This document shows positions 6,460-15,800 of a stretch of 26,615 nucleotides of DNA, one piece after another. Below the pieces are notes generated by a model that did no database searches, was not told the origin of the DNA, and worked only from the letters and a program-made list of their open reading frames with translations. The position numbers were made by a program, and so were the translations under genes. Position 1 is the first letter of the stretch; each line of letters begins with the position of its first letter. The DNA is from a virus. Location of the stretch: IMG/VR virus record IMGVR_UViG_3300044971_001105, positions 1 to 26,615 of that record. One strand, 5' to 3'.

Positions 6460-7517
6460 TATTTGGTACGGTAGAAAATATAGTATTGGATGATAAAGAC
6501 TCTGAAAAGTTATACAAAATCTTTGTAGCAACTACCACGGGTCTCACAGGTAATACAATTGAAGCATATCCACTTGATATGACTTCTAAAAAAATTCCTG
6601 TTATTGGTGAACAAGTAGTGGTGGTGTTGGGTTCTAATGCTGATGCAAATTCACAAAAAAGGTCATCAACGAGAAATTATTATATTTCAACGGTTGGTAT
6701 TCAGTCAAACATAAATCATAACGCATTACCAAAACTTAATAGTAAATCATCCGTAGGGCTTGGTAATATAGATGGTGCTTTTGCTGGTGTTTCAGCCCAA
6801 TCATCAGTTGATTCTCCACACGATTTTGGAAACGGATTTGTTGAACTAAAAAACCTATCTCAATTACAACCATATCTTGGTGATGTTATTTTTGAAGGTA
6901 GATTTGGTCAATCAATTCGTTTTGGATACACTCCACGAAATACAAAAAGAACTAATAGTTTGGTAAGTGGTGCTACAATAGAACCAAGTTGGACATCACC
7001 ACGACCTGAAGCCCCAATCACAATTATTAGAAATGGTGTTGGGTTTTCTCGTGGATATAACAAGTTTATAGTTGAAGATATAAATCGTGATGACTCATCA
7101 CTATATCTTACCTCACAACAAAAGCTTCAAATTAAAACAAGACCATTTTCAGTTGGAGTAGTTCCAAGTGGAATTTATCAAAACCCACAAGCCGTATTAA
7201 ACTCCGACCGAGTTTTAATTAACTCTAAAAAAGATAGCGTTCTTATTAGTGGTGAAAAAGGAGTTTATGTTTCCACTCCAACGTGGAAAGCTGATATGGA
7301 TAAAATGTTTACTCAACTTGCAAATTTACAAGCACAGGTTACCGCATTAAATAATACATTAGCCACACTGGCGCCAGCCTTACAAACAGCATTAACGCCT
7401 GTGGGTGCTCCTATCGCATCGTTAGTGGCTGTTGCTCCAAGTATTGTTGCAAGAACCTCACAAATAACAGGTCAATTACTTAAAATAAAGACCGAACTAC
7501 AATTGATGAAAAACTGA
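6456..7517 (+). CDS. gp5: Baseplate hub/central spike protein, gp5-like, no lysozyme domain
   Basis: This 353-aa protein resembles the gp5-type hub/spike of T4-like marine phages. Residues 1 to about 95 look like an OB-fold domain. Family-like motifs follow: GDVIFEGRFGQSIRFG (about 142-157), PITIIRNG (about 187), SLYLTSQQKLQIKT (about 215) and VLINSKKDSVLISGEKG (about 252). The C-terminal 80 residues form a predicted helical region with Ala/Leu heptads. T4 gp5 carries a lysozyme domain between its OB fold and spike; none is visible here. The gene starts with GTG at 6456, overlapping the preceding TGA stop, behind a GAGGGAG ribosome site (6446-6450 region). It opens the baseplate block. The homology is inferred from motifs and gene order. 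Confidence 0.8.
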   Translation: MIFGTVENIVLDDKDSEKLYKIFVATTTGLTGNTIEAYPLDMTSKKIPVIGEQVVVVLGSNADANSQKRSSTRNYYISTVGIQSNINHNALPKLNSKSSVGLGNIDGAFAGVSAQSSVDSPHDFGNGFVELKNLSQLQPYLGDVIFEGRFGQSIRFGYTPRNTKRTNSLVSGATIEPSWTSPRPEAPITIIRNGVGFSRGYNKFIVEDINRDDSSLYLTSQQKLQIKTRPFSVGVVPSGIYQNPQAVLNSDRVLINSKKDSVLISGEKGVYVSTPTWKADMDKMFTQLANLQAQVTALNNTLATLAPALQTALTPVGAPIASLVAVAPSIVARTSQITGQLLKIKTELQLMKN

Positions 7518-7526
7518 TATTTATTA
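7515..7526 (+). promoter_or_regulatory. Repeated intergenic motif TGATATTTATTA (copy 2)
   Basis: The motif begins in the gp5-like stop codon and ends 2 bp before the ATG at 7529. It is identical over 12 bases to the copy at 2389. If it is a promoter, the transcript of the next gene would be nearly leaderless. Function is inferred only. Confidence 0.3.
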
Positions 7527-7528
7527 CT

Positions 7529-8014
7529 ATGGATACAAATAAACTATTTAAAGCAATTCAAATCATTGTCCAAGAGGAAGTGAAGAAGGAAATGGCCAAG
7601 AGAGAAAAAGCCATCCGTGAATCTATTTTAAAAGAAATTAAATCAAAACCAATTCAAAAACAAATTTCAAAGGTTGAAGCTGACCCATTAGAGGTAAGTC
7701 ACATTTTTGAATCTCAAACACCAAAGAAAAAATCTGGTCCAAAGTTTGAGGGTAAGTTTGCATCTCTACTTAATGAAACCGCTGATGGTGGTGATTGGAG
7801 AAGTATTAACTCTACCGGTGGTGCTTTTAATTCAAATCAAGCAATGGCTTGGGGTGTTATGAATCAAACCCCGGATGTTTTACAAACCGCAGAGGGTAGA
7901 GCCGTTCCTGTTGAACAACTACAACAAACTGAAGCTGGTCAAGCGGTGGTAAACGCATTAACACGGGATTACTCCGGATTGATGAAGGCGATTAACGCCA
8001 AGAAAGGTAAGTAA
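7529..8014 (+). CDS. Hypothetical protein in the baseplate cluster
   Basis: This 161-aa protein of unknown function has a charged, helical N-terminus (residues 1-50, rich in Lys and Glu, with EEVKKEMAKREKAIRES). A Lys/Pro-rich linker follows (around 66-75, TPKKKSGPKF), then a C-terminal part rich in Gly, Asn and Gln. It lies between the hub gene and gp25, and its stop overlaps the gp25 start by one base (TAATG), so the two are coupled. The position suggests a baseplate component or assembly factor, comparable to the small hub-associated proteins of T4, but no sequence motif supports a specific name. Confidence 0.8.
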   Translation: MDTNKLFKAIQIIVQEEVKKEMAKREKAIRESILKEIKSKPIQKQISKVEADPLEVSHIFESQTPKKKSGPKFEGKFASLLNETADGGDWRSINSTGGAFNSNQAMAWGVMNQTPDVLQTAEGRAVPVEQLQQTEAGQAVVNALTRDYSGLMKAINAKKGK

Positions 8015-8448
8015 TGGCTGTTCGTAAGGAATGGAAAATAAATCCAATTGATTTAAAAAAGAATGTTGCTGTTGGTGTTAAATTACCATTTGGCGGAGCA
8101 GGCGTTTTCCAATTATCTTACACAACCGAAGAACAAGCCATTTCTAATCTAAAAAATTTAGTCCTAACTCGTAAAGGTGAACGACCTTTCCAACCTCTAT
8201 TTGGAACGGATGTATACTCACTTTTGTTTGAGCAAATAGGTGGTTTTATTGAAGACAATTTAAAAGCGTCCATAACCGAGGACATTGGTTTCTGGTTGCC
8301 GTATATTTTATTAAGTGATGTTATTGTAGACGCTCAGCCGGATTCCAATAGAGTTAATATATCACTTAATTTTAGAGTAACTGAAAGTGGCGCAAATCAA
8401 ACTATAATTATCTATGTAGACCAACAAGGTGGTCTAACTATTGCTTAA
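8014..8448 (+). CDS. gp25: Baseplate wedge subunit gp25 (GpW/gp25 family)
   Basis: This 144-aa protein has the hallmark gp25/GpW stretch at about residues 45-72: NLKNLVLTRKGERPFQPLFG, followed by TDVYSLLFE. It is the conserved sheath-initiator/wedge protein found in all contractile injection machines. It joins the inner baseplate to the first sheath ring and acts with gp6 in the wedge core. The length is normal for the family (T4 gp25 is 132 aa). It overlaps the upstream gene by one base and lies 9 bp before gp6, behind which an AAGGA ribosome site is visible. Confidence 0.93.
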   Translation: MAVRKEWKINPIDLKKNVAVGVKLPFGGAGVFQLSYTTEEQAISNLKNLVLTRKGERPFQPLFGTDVYSLLFEQIGGFIEDNLKASITEDIGFWLPYILLSDVIVDAQPDSNRVNISLNFRVTESGANQTIIIYVDQQGGLTIA

Positions 8449-8457
8449 GGAATATAA

Positions 8458-10374
8458 ATGACTGATAAGGTAAATAAAGAAGTAAGTTTAATTGGTAGAG
8501 ATTTTGGAGATTTCCGTAAGAATCTTATTGACTTTGCTAAAAACTACTTTCCCGAAACTTACAATGACTTTAATGAGTCATCTCCTGGAATGATGTTTAT
8601 TGAAATGGCATCATATGTGGGTGATGTTCTTTCTTACTATACTGATGTTCAGTTAAGAGAATCAATTCTTGAACAAGCACAAGAAAAGGGTAATGTATTC
8701 CTTATTTCTCAAGCTATGGGATACAAACCAAAGTTGAATGTTCCTGCGACCACAATCTTAACAATCTACCAAATTGTTCCCTCAAAAGGTAGTGGTGATA
8801 ATTTTAGTCCTGATTTTGATTACGCTTTGAAAGTCAAAGAAGGTATGAAAGTCAATTCGGCTACCAATAACGAAATTCAGTTTTCTACAACCCAAAAAGT
8901 AGATTTTGCATTTTCATCATCGTTTGACCCAACGGAAGTTACGGTTTATCAAATAAATGACACTACAAATGAACCAACATATTACTTGTTAAAAAAATAT
9001 GTTAAAGCCGTTAGTGGCCAAGAAGCAACACAAGAATTTGTTTTTGATTCTCCAAAAATTTACGATAAGATTCGTATTGATGAAGAAAACTTAATTGATG
9101 TTGTAAAGATTGTAGATGATAATGGTGACACTTGGTCCAAGGTTCCATATCTGGCTCAAGATACTATTTTTGAACAAGTTCCAAATACATCTGCATACTC
9201 TTTAAACTATAACTTGTATGCTGGTGAAACTCCATATCTTTTAAGATTAAAAAGAGTTCCAAAAAGATATATTACCCGAATTGAAGAGGACAACTCAATT
9301 ACAATTCAGTTTGGTGCTGGTATATCATCAAATGCTGATGAAGAAATCTTACCAAATCCAGATAATGTGGGTTCTGCACTTTATCCTGCAAGTGGTGACC
9401 TTGACCAAGGTATTGACCCATCAAACTTTATGTATTCAAAAACATATGGTGTCGCTCCATCCAATTCAACTTTAACCATAACATATCGCACTGGTAATGG
9501 TGTATTAGATAATGTTCCATCAAGGGACTTAACTGAAATTGATACAGTCGTATTTGAAAACCAAAATCAATCAGCGTTAAACGAAGATACATTTAGAGTA
9601 GTTCAAAATTCAGTTGCAGTGACTAACGAAGCTGCTGCTGGTGGTGCTAAATTTGAAGAAGACATTGAACAAGTTCGCCAAAACGCAATGGCTTACTTTG
9701 CAGCTCAAAATAGAGCGGTCACCAAGGAAGATTATGTTTTAAGAGCATACGCTTTACCACCACAATTTGGTTCAATAGCAAAAGCATTTCTTGCACCTGA
9801 TTGGCAAGTTCAAACTTTACTTGATGATGGTCCAAACCCAATTGCAAATCCATTAGCATTAAACCTTTATGTTTTGGGTTATGATAATGAAAAAAAATTA
9901 AAGAGTTTAAACGCAGCTACCAAGGAAAACTTAAAGAACTACTTGTCATACTATCGCATGTTGACCGATGCTGTAAATATTAAAAATGGATATGTTGTAA
10001 ATATTGGTATTGATTTTGAAGTGATTGTTCTTCCAAACTATAATTCAAATGAAGTTCTTTTAAGATGTATTAACGCACTAAAAGATTACTTTAATATTGA
10101 TAAAAGACAAATTAACCAACCAATTATGTTATCAGAACTCTATATTCTATTGGATAGAATTGATGGAGTTCAGACTGTTGTAAGACCCGATAGAGATGGT
10201 GTGGGTGGATTACAGGTTGTAAACAAGTGGGGTGGTGTATACTCCGAAAACAAATACGACATTGTAAACGCAACAAAGCAAGGAGTTGTATATCCACCAA
10301 AAGACCCATCAATTTTTGAAATTAAATACCCTGACCTTGATATCAAAGGTAAGGTAGTTCCAATGACATATTAA
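8458..10374 (+). CDS. gp6: Baseplate wedge subunit gp6 (J-like family)
   Basis: This 638-aa protein is close in length to T4 gp6 (660 aa). The N-terminal signature DFNESSPGMMFIEMASYVGD (about residues 38-57), followed by a helical VLSYYTDVQLRES stretch, is typical of gp6/GpJ proteins. The middle is a beta-rich J-like region. The C-terminal part around AQNRAVTKEDYVLRAYALPP (about 417-436) is also conserved in the family. gp6 forms the continuous ring of the inner baseplate that holds wedges together and transmits the contraction signal. Order and spacing with gp25 (9 bp before) match other contractile systems. Confidence 0.93.
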   Translation: MTDKVNKEVSLIGRDFGDFRKNLIDFAKNYFPETYNDFNESSPGMMFIEMASYVGDVLSYYTDVQLRESILEQAQEKGNVFLISQAMGYKPKLNVPATTILTIYQIVPSKGSGDNFSPDFDYALKVKEGMKVNSATNNEIQFSTTQKVDFAFSSSFDPTEVTVYQINDTTNEPTYYLLKKYVKAVSGQEATQEFVFDSPKIYDKIRIDEENLIDVVKIVDDNGDTWSKVPYLAQDTIFEQVPNTSAYSLNYNLYAGETPYLLRLKRVPKRYITRIEEDNSITIQFGAGISSNADEEILPNPDNVGSALYPASGDLDQGIDPSNFMYSKTYGVAPSNSTLTITYRTGNGVLDNVPSRDLTEIDTVVFENQNQSALNEDTFRVVQNSVAVTNEAAAGGAKFEEDIEQVRQNAMAYFAAQNRAVTKEDYVLRAYALPPQFGSIAKAFLAPDWQVQTLLDDGPNPIANPLALNLYVLGYDNEKKLKSLNAATKENLKNYLSYYRMLTDAVNIKNGYVVNIGIDFEVIVLPNYNSNEVLLRCINALKDYFNIDKRQINQPIMLSELYILLDRIDGVQTVVRPDRDGVGGLQVVNKWGGVYSENKYDIVNATKQGVVYPPKDPSIFEIKYPDLDIKGKVVPMTY

Positions 10375-10384
10375 GAGGTAGAAA

Positions 10385-12424
10385 ATGATTTATAGAATTT
10401 ATCCAAAAAAAGACGCCACAATTTATGAGGATACTGCTCGTAAAAACCAAAATACTGGCAAGGATGAGATTCTTGAGGTTGGTAAGTTTTACGACCCCAC
10501 CAACCCATCTACCTTAATTGGTAATAGTAGAATCTTAATTGAGTTTGACCTTGATACAATTTCAAATTTAATTTCAAGTAATGATATTAGTGGTAGCATT
10601 AAATATTATCTAAACTTGGAATCTACCGAAGAAGCTGAAATCGCATCAAATTACGATTTGTATGTTTATCCTGTAAAAGAACAATGGTTAGAAGGTATTG
10701 GTAAAGAGTCAGATACTCCACACAATGAAGTTGATGTATCTTGGGTGTATCGTGCTAGTGGTTCAATTTGGGATGTTGAAAACGAAACTGTAAACAAACC
10801 AACAAATCCCGAAACGATTTCAAACCTATTGTCAGCATATACCTTTGTGGCATCGGTTGGTTCTTTTACATTAGATACATCACAAAGTATTCTTGGAACC
10901 GATGGAACAGCTCCATCCATATCCGTAGAAAATGGTAGAATGAAACTTTCGGGCGCTAACTTTGGTGGTGGAACCGCTTTGTTGAGTGCTTCTTTACTTG
11001 GTGGTCAAGAATATAATATTCAGTTTGAAGTTGACCCAAATACACTAACTGGTATTGATTTTAGAGTTGCATATGATGGTGTGTATTTAACAAATCTATC
11101 AAACTATACACAATCAATTTCAGCAGCATCAACTCAATCCGTTAAATTTACACCAAATCAGTCTGGTGTATATGAAACATCTTTAACATTCTTTGATAGA
11201 AATGGTTCAAATGGTTCTGATGGATTTATAGATAATTTTTACATCTATGGTACTCCTCCTGCTGGAACCCTATTGTGGGACACATACGCTATACCAAGTA
11301 CAACTACTGTTTATTTTTTAAATAATAGTATAACGGGTTCTGCTGGTGAATTACCAAATATATTTGTAAGTGAATCAAAACTTTTCTTAACAGCATCTAA
11401 TTTTGGTGGTACTGCTGTAAATAGAAATTATGATTTATATTCGGGCGTTACATACACCTCAAGTTTTTATTTTAATACGGGCTCTGGTCTTCATAATTTA
11501 AAATATCAAGTTATTGAACCCGATGGTAGAGAAGAAACATTCCAACCATTAACTCAATCAGGTCCATATACACAAAGTTTTGTTGCAGACCAAAATGGTG
11601 AGTATTCATTTAGGTGGTCTTACTACGCAAGTGGTTCGGGTCAAGGAAACGCTTTCATCCAAAACTTTAAATTAGAAACCAACGCTGCGTTATATCCAAC
11701 ATCATCATTAGTTTTGGATAATGAGTATGAAGCCAGAGGAGCTGTAAACTCTGGTGGTGGAACTTGGTATACTTCATCATTCCTAACAGGCAATCACTAC
11801 TATCAATCATTTGACAAGTATATTCAAAACTTAAATGTTGAGGTGACTGATTACATCAATGATTTTTTACAAGGTCATCGTGAGAATTATGGTTTCATTG
11901 TTTTAAAATCAAAAGAAGATGATGAATCGGTTCGTAAATTTGGAACGGCTAAATTCTTTTCATCAGATACCCACACTATCTATGTTCCGACCCTTGAAGT
12001 TCGTTGGAACAATACTACATTTACAACGGGCTCTTTATCACCACAAACTAATTCTGATTTGATTGTTTATGTAAAAGATTTCCAATCAGAATATAAAGAA
12101 AATTCTAAAAGTAAAATTAGAGTATATGGTCGTGAAAGATTTCCAGCAAGAACCTTTGCTAACGCATCACCAATTAAAAGTGTTAAGTATCTTCCAACTA
12201 CCGCATATTACTCGGTAGTTGACGCTGAAACAAATAAGACATTTATTCCGTTTGATGATACATATACAAAGTTAAGTTGTGATTCAACATCAAACTACTT
12301 TAACTTTTGGTTTAATGGATTACAACCTGAAAGATACTACAAGTTTGTATTTAAGGTTGTAGATTCTACAAACGGAACTACAAAATTCTATGATGATAAT
12401 TTCTTTTTCAAAGTGGTAAGATAA
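10385..12424 (+). CDS. DNRLRE-type virion protein with two inserted beta-sandwich modules
   Basis: The N-terminus (residues 1-130; RIYPKKDATIYEDTA, then RILIEFDLDTISNLI) and a later block (about 450-560; VEVTDYINDFLQG, NYGFIVLKSKEDD, TIYVPTLEVRWN) look like the two halves of a DNRLRE-type beta-sandwich. Between them lie two related modules of about 135-140 residues (about 150-289 and 297-431). Each has an SGANFGG/TASNFGG motif and a closing GFIDNFYIYG/AFIQNFKLE strand, and both resemble carbohydrate-binding jelly rolls. The final about 110 residues form another beta domain. The gene lies between gp6 and the gp7-like gene with an AGAGG ribosome site, so the product is probably attached to the wedge periphery, perhaps contacting surface glycans. 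Domain names are inferred from pattern only. Confidence 0.82.
   Translation: MIYRIYPKKDATIYEDTARKNQNTGKDEILEVGKFYDPTNPSTLIGNSRILIEFDLDTISNLISSNDISGSIKYYLNLESTEEAEIASNYDLYVYPVKEQWLEGIGKESDTPHNEVDVSWVYRASGSIWDVENETVNKPTNPETISNLLSAYTFVASVGSFTLDTSQSILGTDGTAPSISVENGRMKLSGANFGGGTALLSASLLGGQEYNIQFEVDPNTLTGIDFRVAYDGVYLTNLSNYTQSISAASTQSVKFTPNQSGVYETSLTFFDRNGSNGSDGFIDNFYIYGTPPAGTLLWDTYAIPSTTTVYFLNNSITGSAGELPNIFVSESKLFLTASNFGGTAVNRNYDLYSGVTYTSSFYFNTGSGLHNLKYQVIEPDGREETFQPLTQSGPYTQSFVADQNGEYSFRWSYYASGSGQGNAFIQNFKLETNAALYPTSSLVLDNEYEARGAVNSGGGTWYTSSFLTGNHYYQSFDKYIQNLNVEVTDYINDFLQGHRENYGFIVLKSKEDDESVRKFGTAKFFSSDTHTIYVPTLEVRWNNTTFTTGSLSPQTNSDLIVYVKDFQSEYKENSKSKIRVYGRERFPARTFANASPIKSVKYLPTTAYYSVVDAETNKTFIPFDDTYTKLSCDSTSNYFNFWFNGLQPERYYKFVFKVVDSTNGTTKFYDDNFFFKVVR
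10832..11677 (+). repeat. Tandem protein-level repeat of a jelly-roll-like module
   Basis: Two consecutive segments (about 10832-11251 and 11275-11677) encode similar modules. The first contains KLSGANFGGGTALLSASLLG and the second LFLTASNFGGTAVNRNYDLY at the same relative place. Both end with a short strand after an acidic or polar turn (GFIDNFYIYG, AFIQNFKLE). The DNA is diverged, so the duplication is old. Confidence 0.6.
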
Positions 12425-12425
12425 T

Positions 12426-12848
12426 ATGGCGGAAAGACAAATAAAAAGAAATAGTAGAGGTCAGATTGTATCATATGAAATTGCTGCAATTAACGACCCA
12501 ACTGTTGCTACGCCAGAATATGGTAAGTTTTTATTACAAGGTCCAAACGAAGAAGGAACTGTTATTGAAAAATATAGTGCTGGTTCATTCAACGAGGAAA
12601 TCAATACTGATATTACTTTGGAATTGGTTACATCCGATACGATTATAGATACTCAAATTGTATTGAATGAAATCATAACTACACAAGACCGAAGAGCTAC
12701 TAACGAGGGTGGTACTATTATTGGTTCAATAAATACAGCACCATTTGGGGATGTTGGTGACTCTATTGGTGAGGTTAGAACATTTACAAGAACTGATGGG
12801 GCTGATGTGGATTATGAGTGGACTGGAACATTCTGGCAAGAATTATAA
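12426..12848 (+). CDS. Small putative structural protein
   Basis: This 140-aa protein is rich in Thr, Ile, Asp and Glu, predicted beta-rich, with a basic N-terminus (MAERQIKRNSRG). It ends in DYEWTGTFWQEL, similar to the closing strand of many phage tail-fibre proteins (a Tyr-Glu-Trp-x-Gly-Thr-x-Trp pattern). It lies 1 bp after the DNRLRE-type gene and 11 bp before the giant wedge gene. It is probably a virion component of the baseplate periphery. No specific family was recognised. Confidence 0.8.
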   Translation: MAERQIKRNSRGQIVSYEIAAINDPTVATPEYGKFLLQGPNEEGTVIEKYSAGSFNEEINTDITLELVTSDTIIDTQIVLNEIITTQDRRATNEGGTIIGSINTAPFGDVGDSIGEVRTFTRTDGADVDYEWTGTFWQEL

Positions 12849-12859
12849 GGATAAAGTAA

Positions 12860-15800
12860 ATGTCATTAGATAGATTTGAAAATAAAGATGAAGTTGTCGG
12901 TGTAACTCCCGTCTTTGGCAAAACTATGTTTGCTGATGAAGAACCTCGTATTGAGAAATTCAACGACCAAATTACGCAAACCGATATTGATGGAACATAC
13001 TCTGGTGCAGCACTAACCAATGCGTCTGAAATTCACATTTATGGTGAAGACAATTTACTTGCATCACTATATGGTCAACCAATTCGTTCTATTCTTACAA
13101 ATGGTAAACCAGCGGTTTATGTAGTTCCTGAATTAGATTTAAGACAAGGTGGAATTAACGAAGGTAATTATTCAGTATTATATAACTTTCATCATAATGT
13201 TGTTTCAAACTTAAAGGTTAATGCTATTTCGGCGGATAGAACGGAAGTTCGTTTAGTATCAAAAACAAATACACCAAATGCCTTTCAACCACTAAACGCA
13301 ATAAATCAATCTCTTGGTTCAAATTCATTTAATGCGTTTTTACGAAAAAAAGATTTTGTTCTTAATTTTAGTGATAATGAAATTTACGATGTAACTAATT
13401 TACTTTTTGATGGTCCTCGTATTGGTGAAATAACCGAAACCTTAAACTATCCTACGGGAATAGTGCAGTCAACTCCAACTGTGTTTGTTCCATTAGATGA
13501 TGTCATTGCTGGTGGTATTGGTATTTGGAGAACTTTCATTGAAGTTTTCAACCCAGCAATTAACCAAACTACTCCTGTATTGGGAACTCCAACGGGTAGG
13601 TTTAGAAAATACGAATTACAACAAAATACAAACGGAACTTTAAAGTGGAATCCTGGTCAAAATACATTTGTATTTCCTGACATTCCAAGTGATGTTCCCT
13701 CTGAAATTTCAGAGTTTCTTTCGGATACAACTTCTGTTGATAAAAGGTATCAAGTTGAGGTAGGGAAATTAAACTTAAATTACAAGCGGTATAACAATAC
13801 AACATCAGAATTAAATGTAGTAATTGTTAAATTATTAAAACCACTTGAACCTTCAATTGAGGTTGGTGATAATTTAAGTGTTGATGCTAGAATACTAAAA
13901 ACTTGGGTAGATAAGGTAATAGCATTTCCAGCAATTCAATCACAAGACAAAGATGATTTTTCAACACCAAACTTTGCTATTGAAATGGAATCGTATGGTA
14001 AGTCCGATGGAACTGATTTCAAAACTTGGAATGATTTATTGGATGCAAATTTATCTACATCCCAACAAATTATTGACTACTATTTTAGTGGTTCTCTTGG
14101 AAAGATAAAGTTAAACATTCAATACAACGATTTCCAAAACTATATCCACTTTTCATCAGCCACCGAACGAGTTGAAAACTTTGTATATAAACTTCAACAA
14201 ATTGAGGCATACAACTCACGAATTGATTTCTTAACAGGCATCAGCGGTTCAGCCGCATTAACCAATATTTCACAATCAATTAGTCGTAGGGATAAAATAG
14301 TTGGCGCATTTGATGGGTTTGAATATTGGATGTATTATCAAGATACATCTTCAATCTATACACATTGGTCATCATCTGCCTTTACAATTACACCATATCC
14401 AAAAGTATCAACATTCCCATATGTTTTACAACCACTAACATCATCTCAAGCACAATCGTGGTATGCTGGGGTTCAATCATCAGCATCGTTGTATGACTCA
14501 CAAAACCCTGCTAGACTTCGTAATTTTATTCCAATTCATCTACAAGAGGATGATAAAAATTCGGATTACATTACATTCATTGATATGATTGGTCAACACT
14601 TTGATATTTCGTGGACCTATATAAATTCATTAAGTGATATCAACAAAAGAGAAGAGCATCCGTGGGATGGTATGTCCGATGATTTACTATTCAATGTTGC
14701 AAAATCAATGGGGTGGTCTTTATCAAACGGATATGGTGATTCGGACTTATGGACTTATGTTCTTGGAACCGACCAAACGGGTTCATTAGCTCAAACAGGT
14801 CAATTAAAAACCAAATCAAGAGAAAAAATTGTAAAAGAAACTTGGAGAAGGATTGTAAATAACTTACCATACATTTACAAAACAAAAGGAACTCCAAGGT
14901 CAATCAAAGCACTTCTCGCTACATATGGTATTCCACAAGCGTTCCTACAAATCCGTGAGTATGGTGGTCCAACTATCGTTGATGTTCCAAATCAATACGA
15001 ACACGAAAGATTTGTATACAAAGTCAATATTAAGGTAAATGATGCTATTCCTGCAAATCGTAATAAATTTATTGTAAACCCGTGGGGTCAAATTCAACCC
15101 GAGGGTTATTCGCCAAGGTTTCCATATGGTATTGAGGTGATTGCAAAATTACCCGCAACTATTAGTTCTGATGATGGTGGCGTTTCAGGTGAATATACTA
15201 TTTTTGATATGGTTGTTTTTGGTCAACGTATTTCACTTCAGTTTAATGGCGTTAATTCTACTACTGCTAATTTTAAATTGATAGATGAAACTTTATCAAA
15301 TACTTTATTAACAACAAATGATTTCGTTTGGAATGGTAGTAGAGATGTTGTAATAGTTTTAAATAACGATTCAACAACCACATCTTTAAGAGCGGCTATG
15401 CCGGATAACTTTGGTGGTATTCTAGCAAGTGTTAGTTCTTCGATAGCTACACCAAGTGCTATTACAACAGTTTGGGGTAGCACTGGTTCTTTAAATGTAG
15501 GTTCACCAACAAATAATGATTACACTCAATTTAATTTACAAGAATTAAGATACTACTATAATACCATCAGTCAAGAAATTGTTGAAGACCACGCAAAAAA
15601 TCGTGATGCTTACTTTATTGATGATAACACAACCGACCTTGATACAACAGGTTCATTGGTGACTTTATTGTATAGACAATTCTTTGATAGTAAATATGGT
15701 GGTTTAAATTGGAATAGTGGTTCATTACACCCAAACCAAGAAGTAACTACTTTGGTTGATGGTAGAATTTTAAGTTGTTCATTTGGACCAAGTTCTTCAG

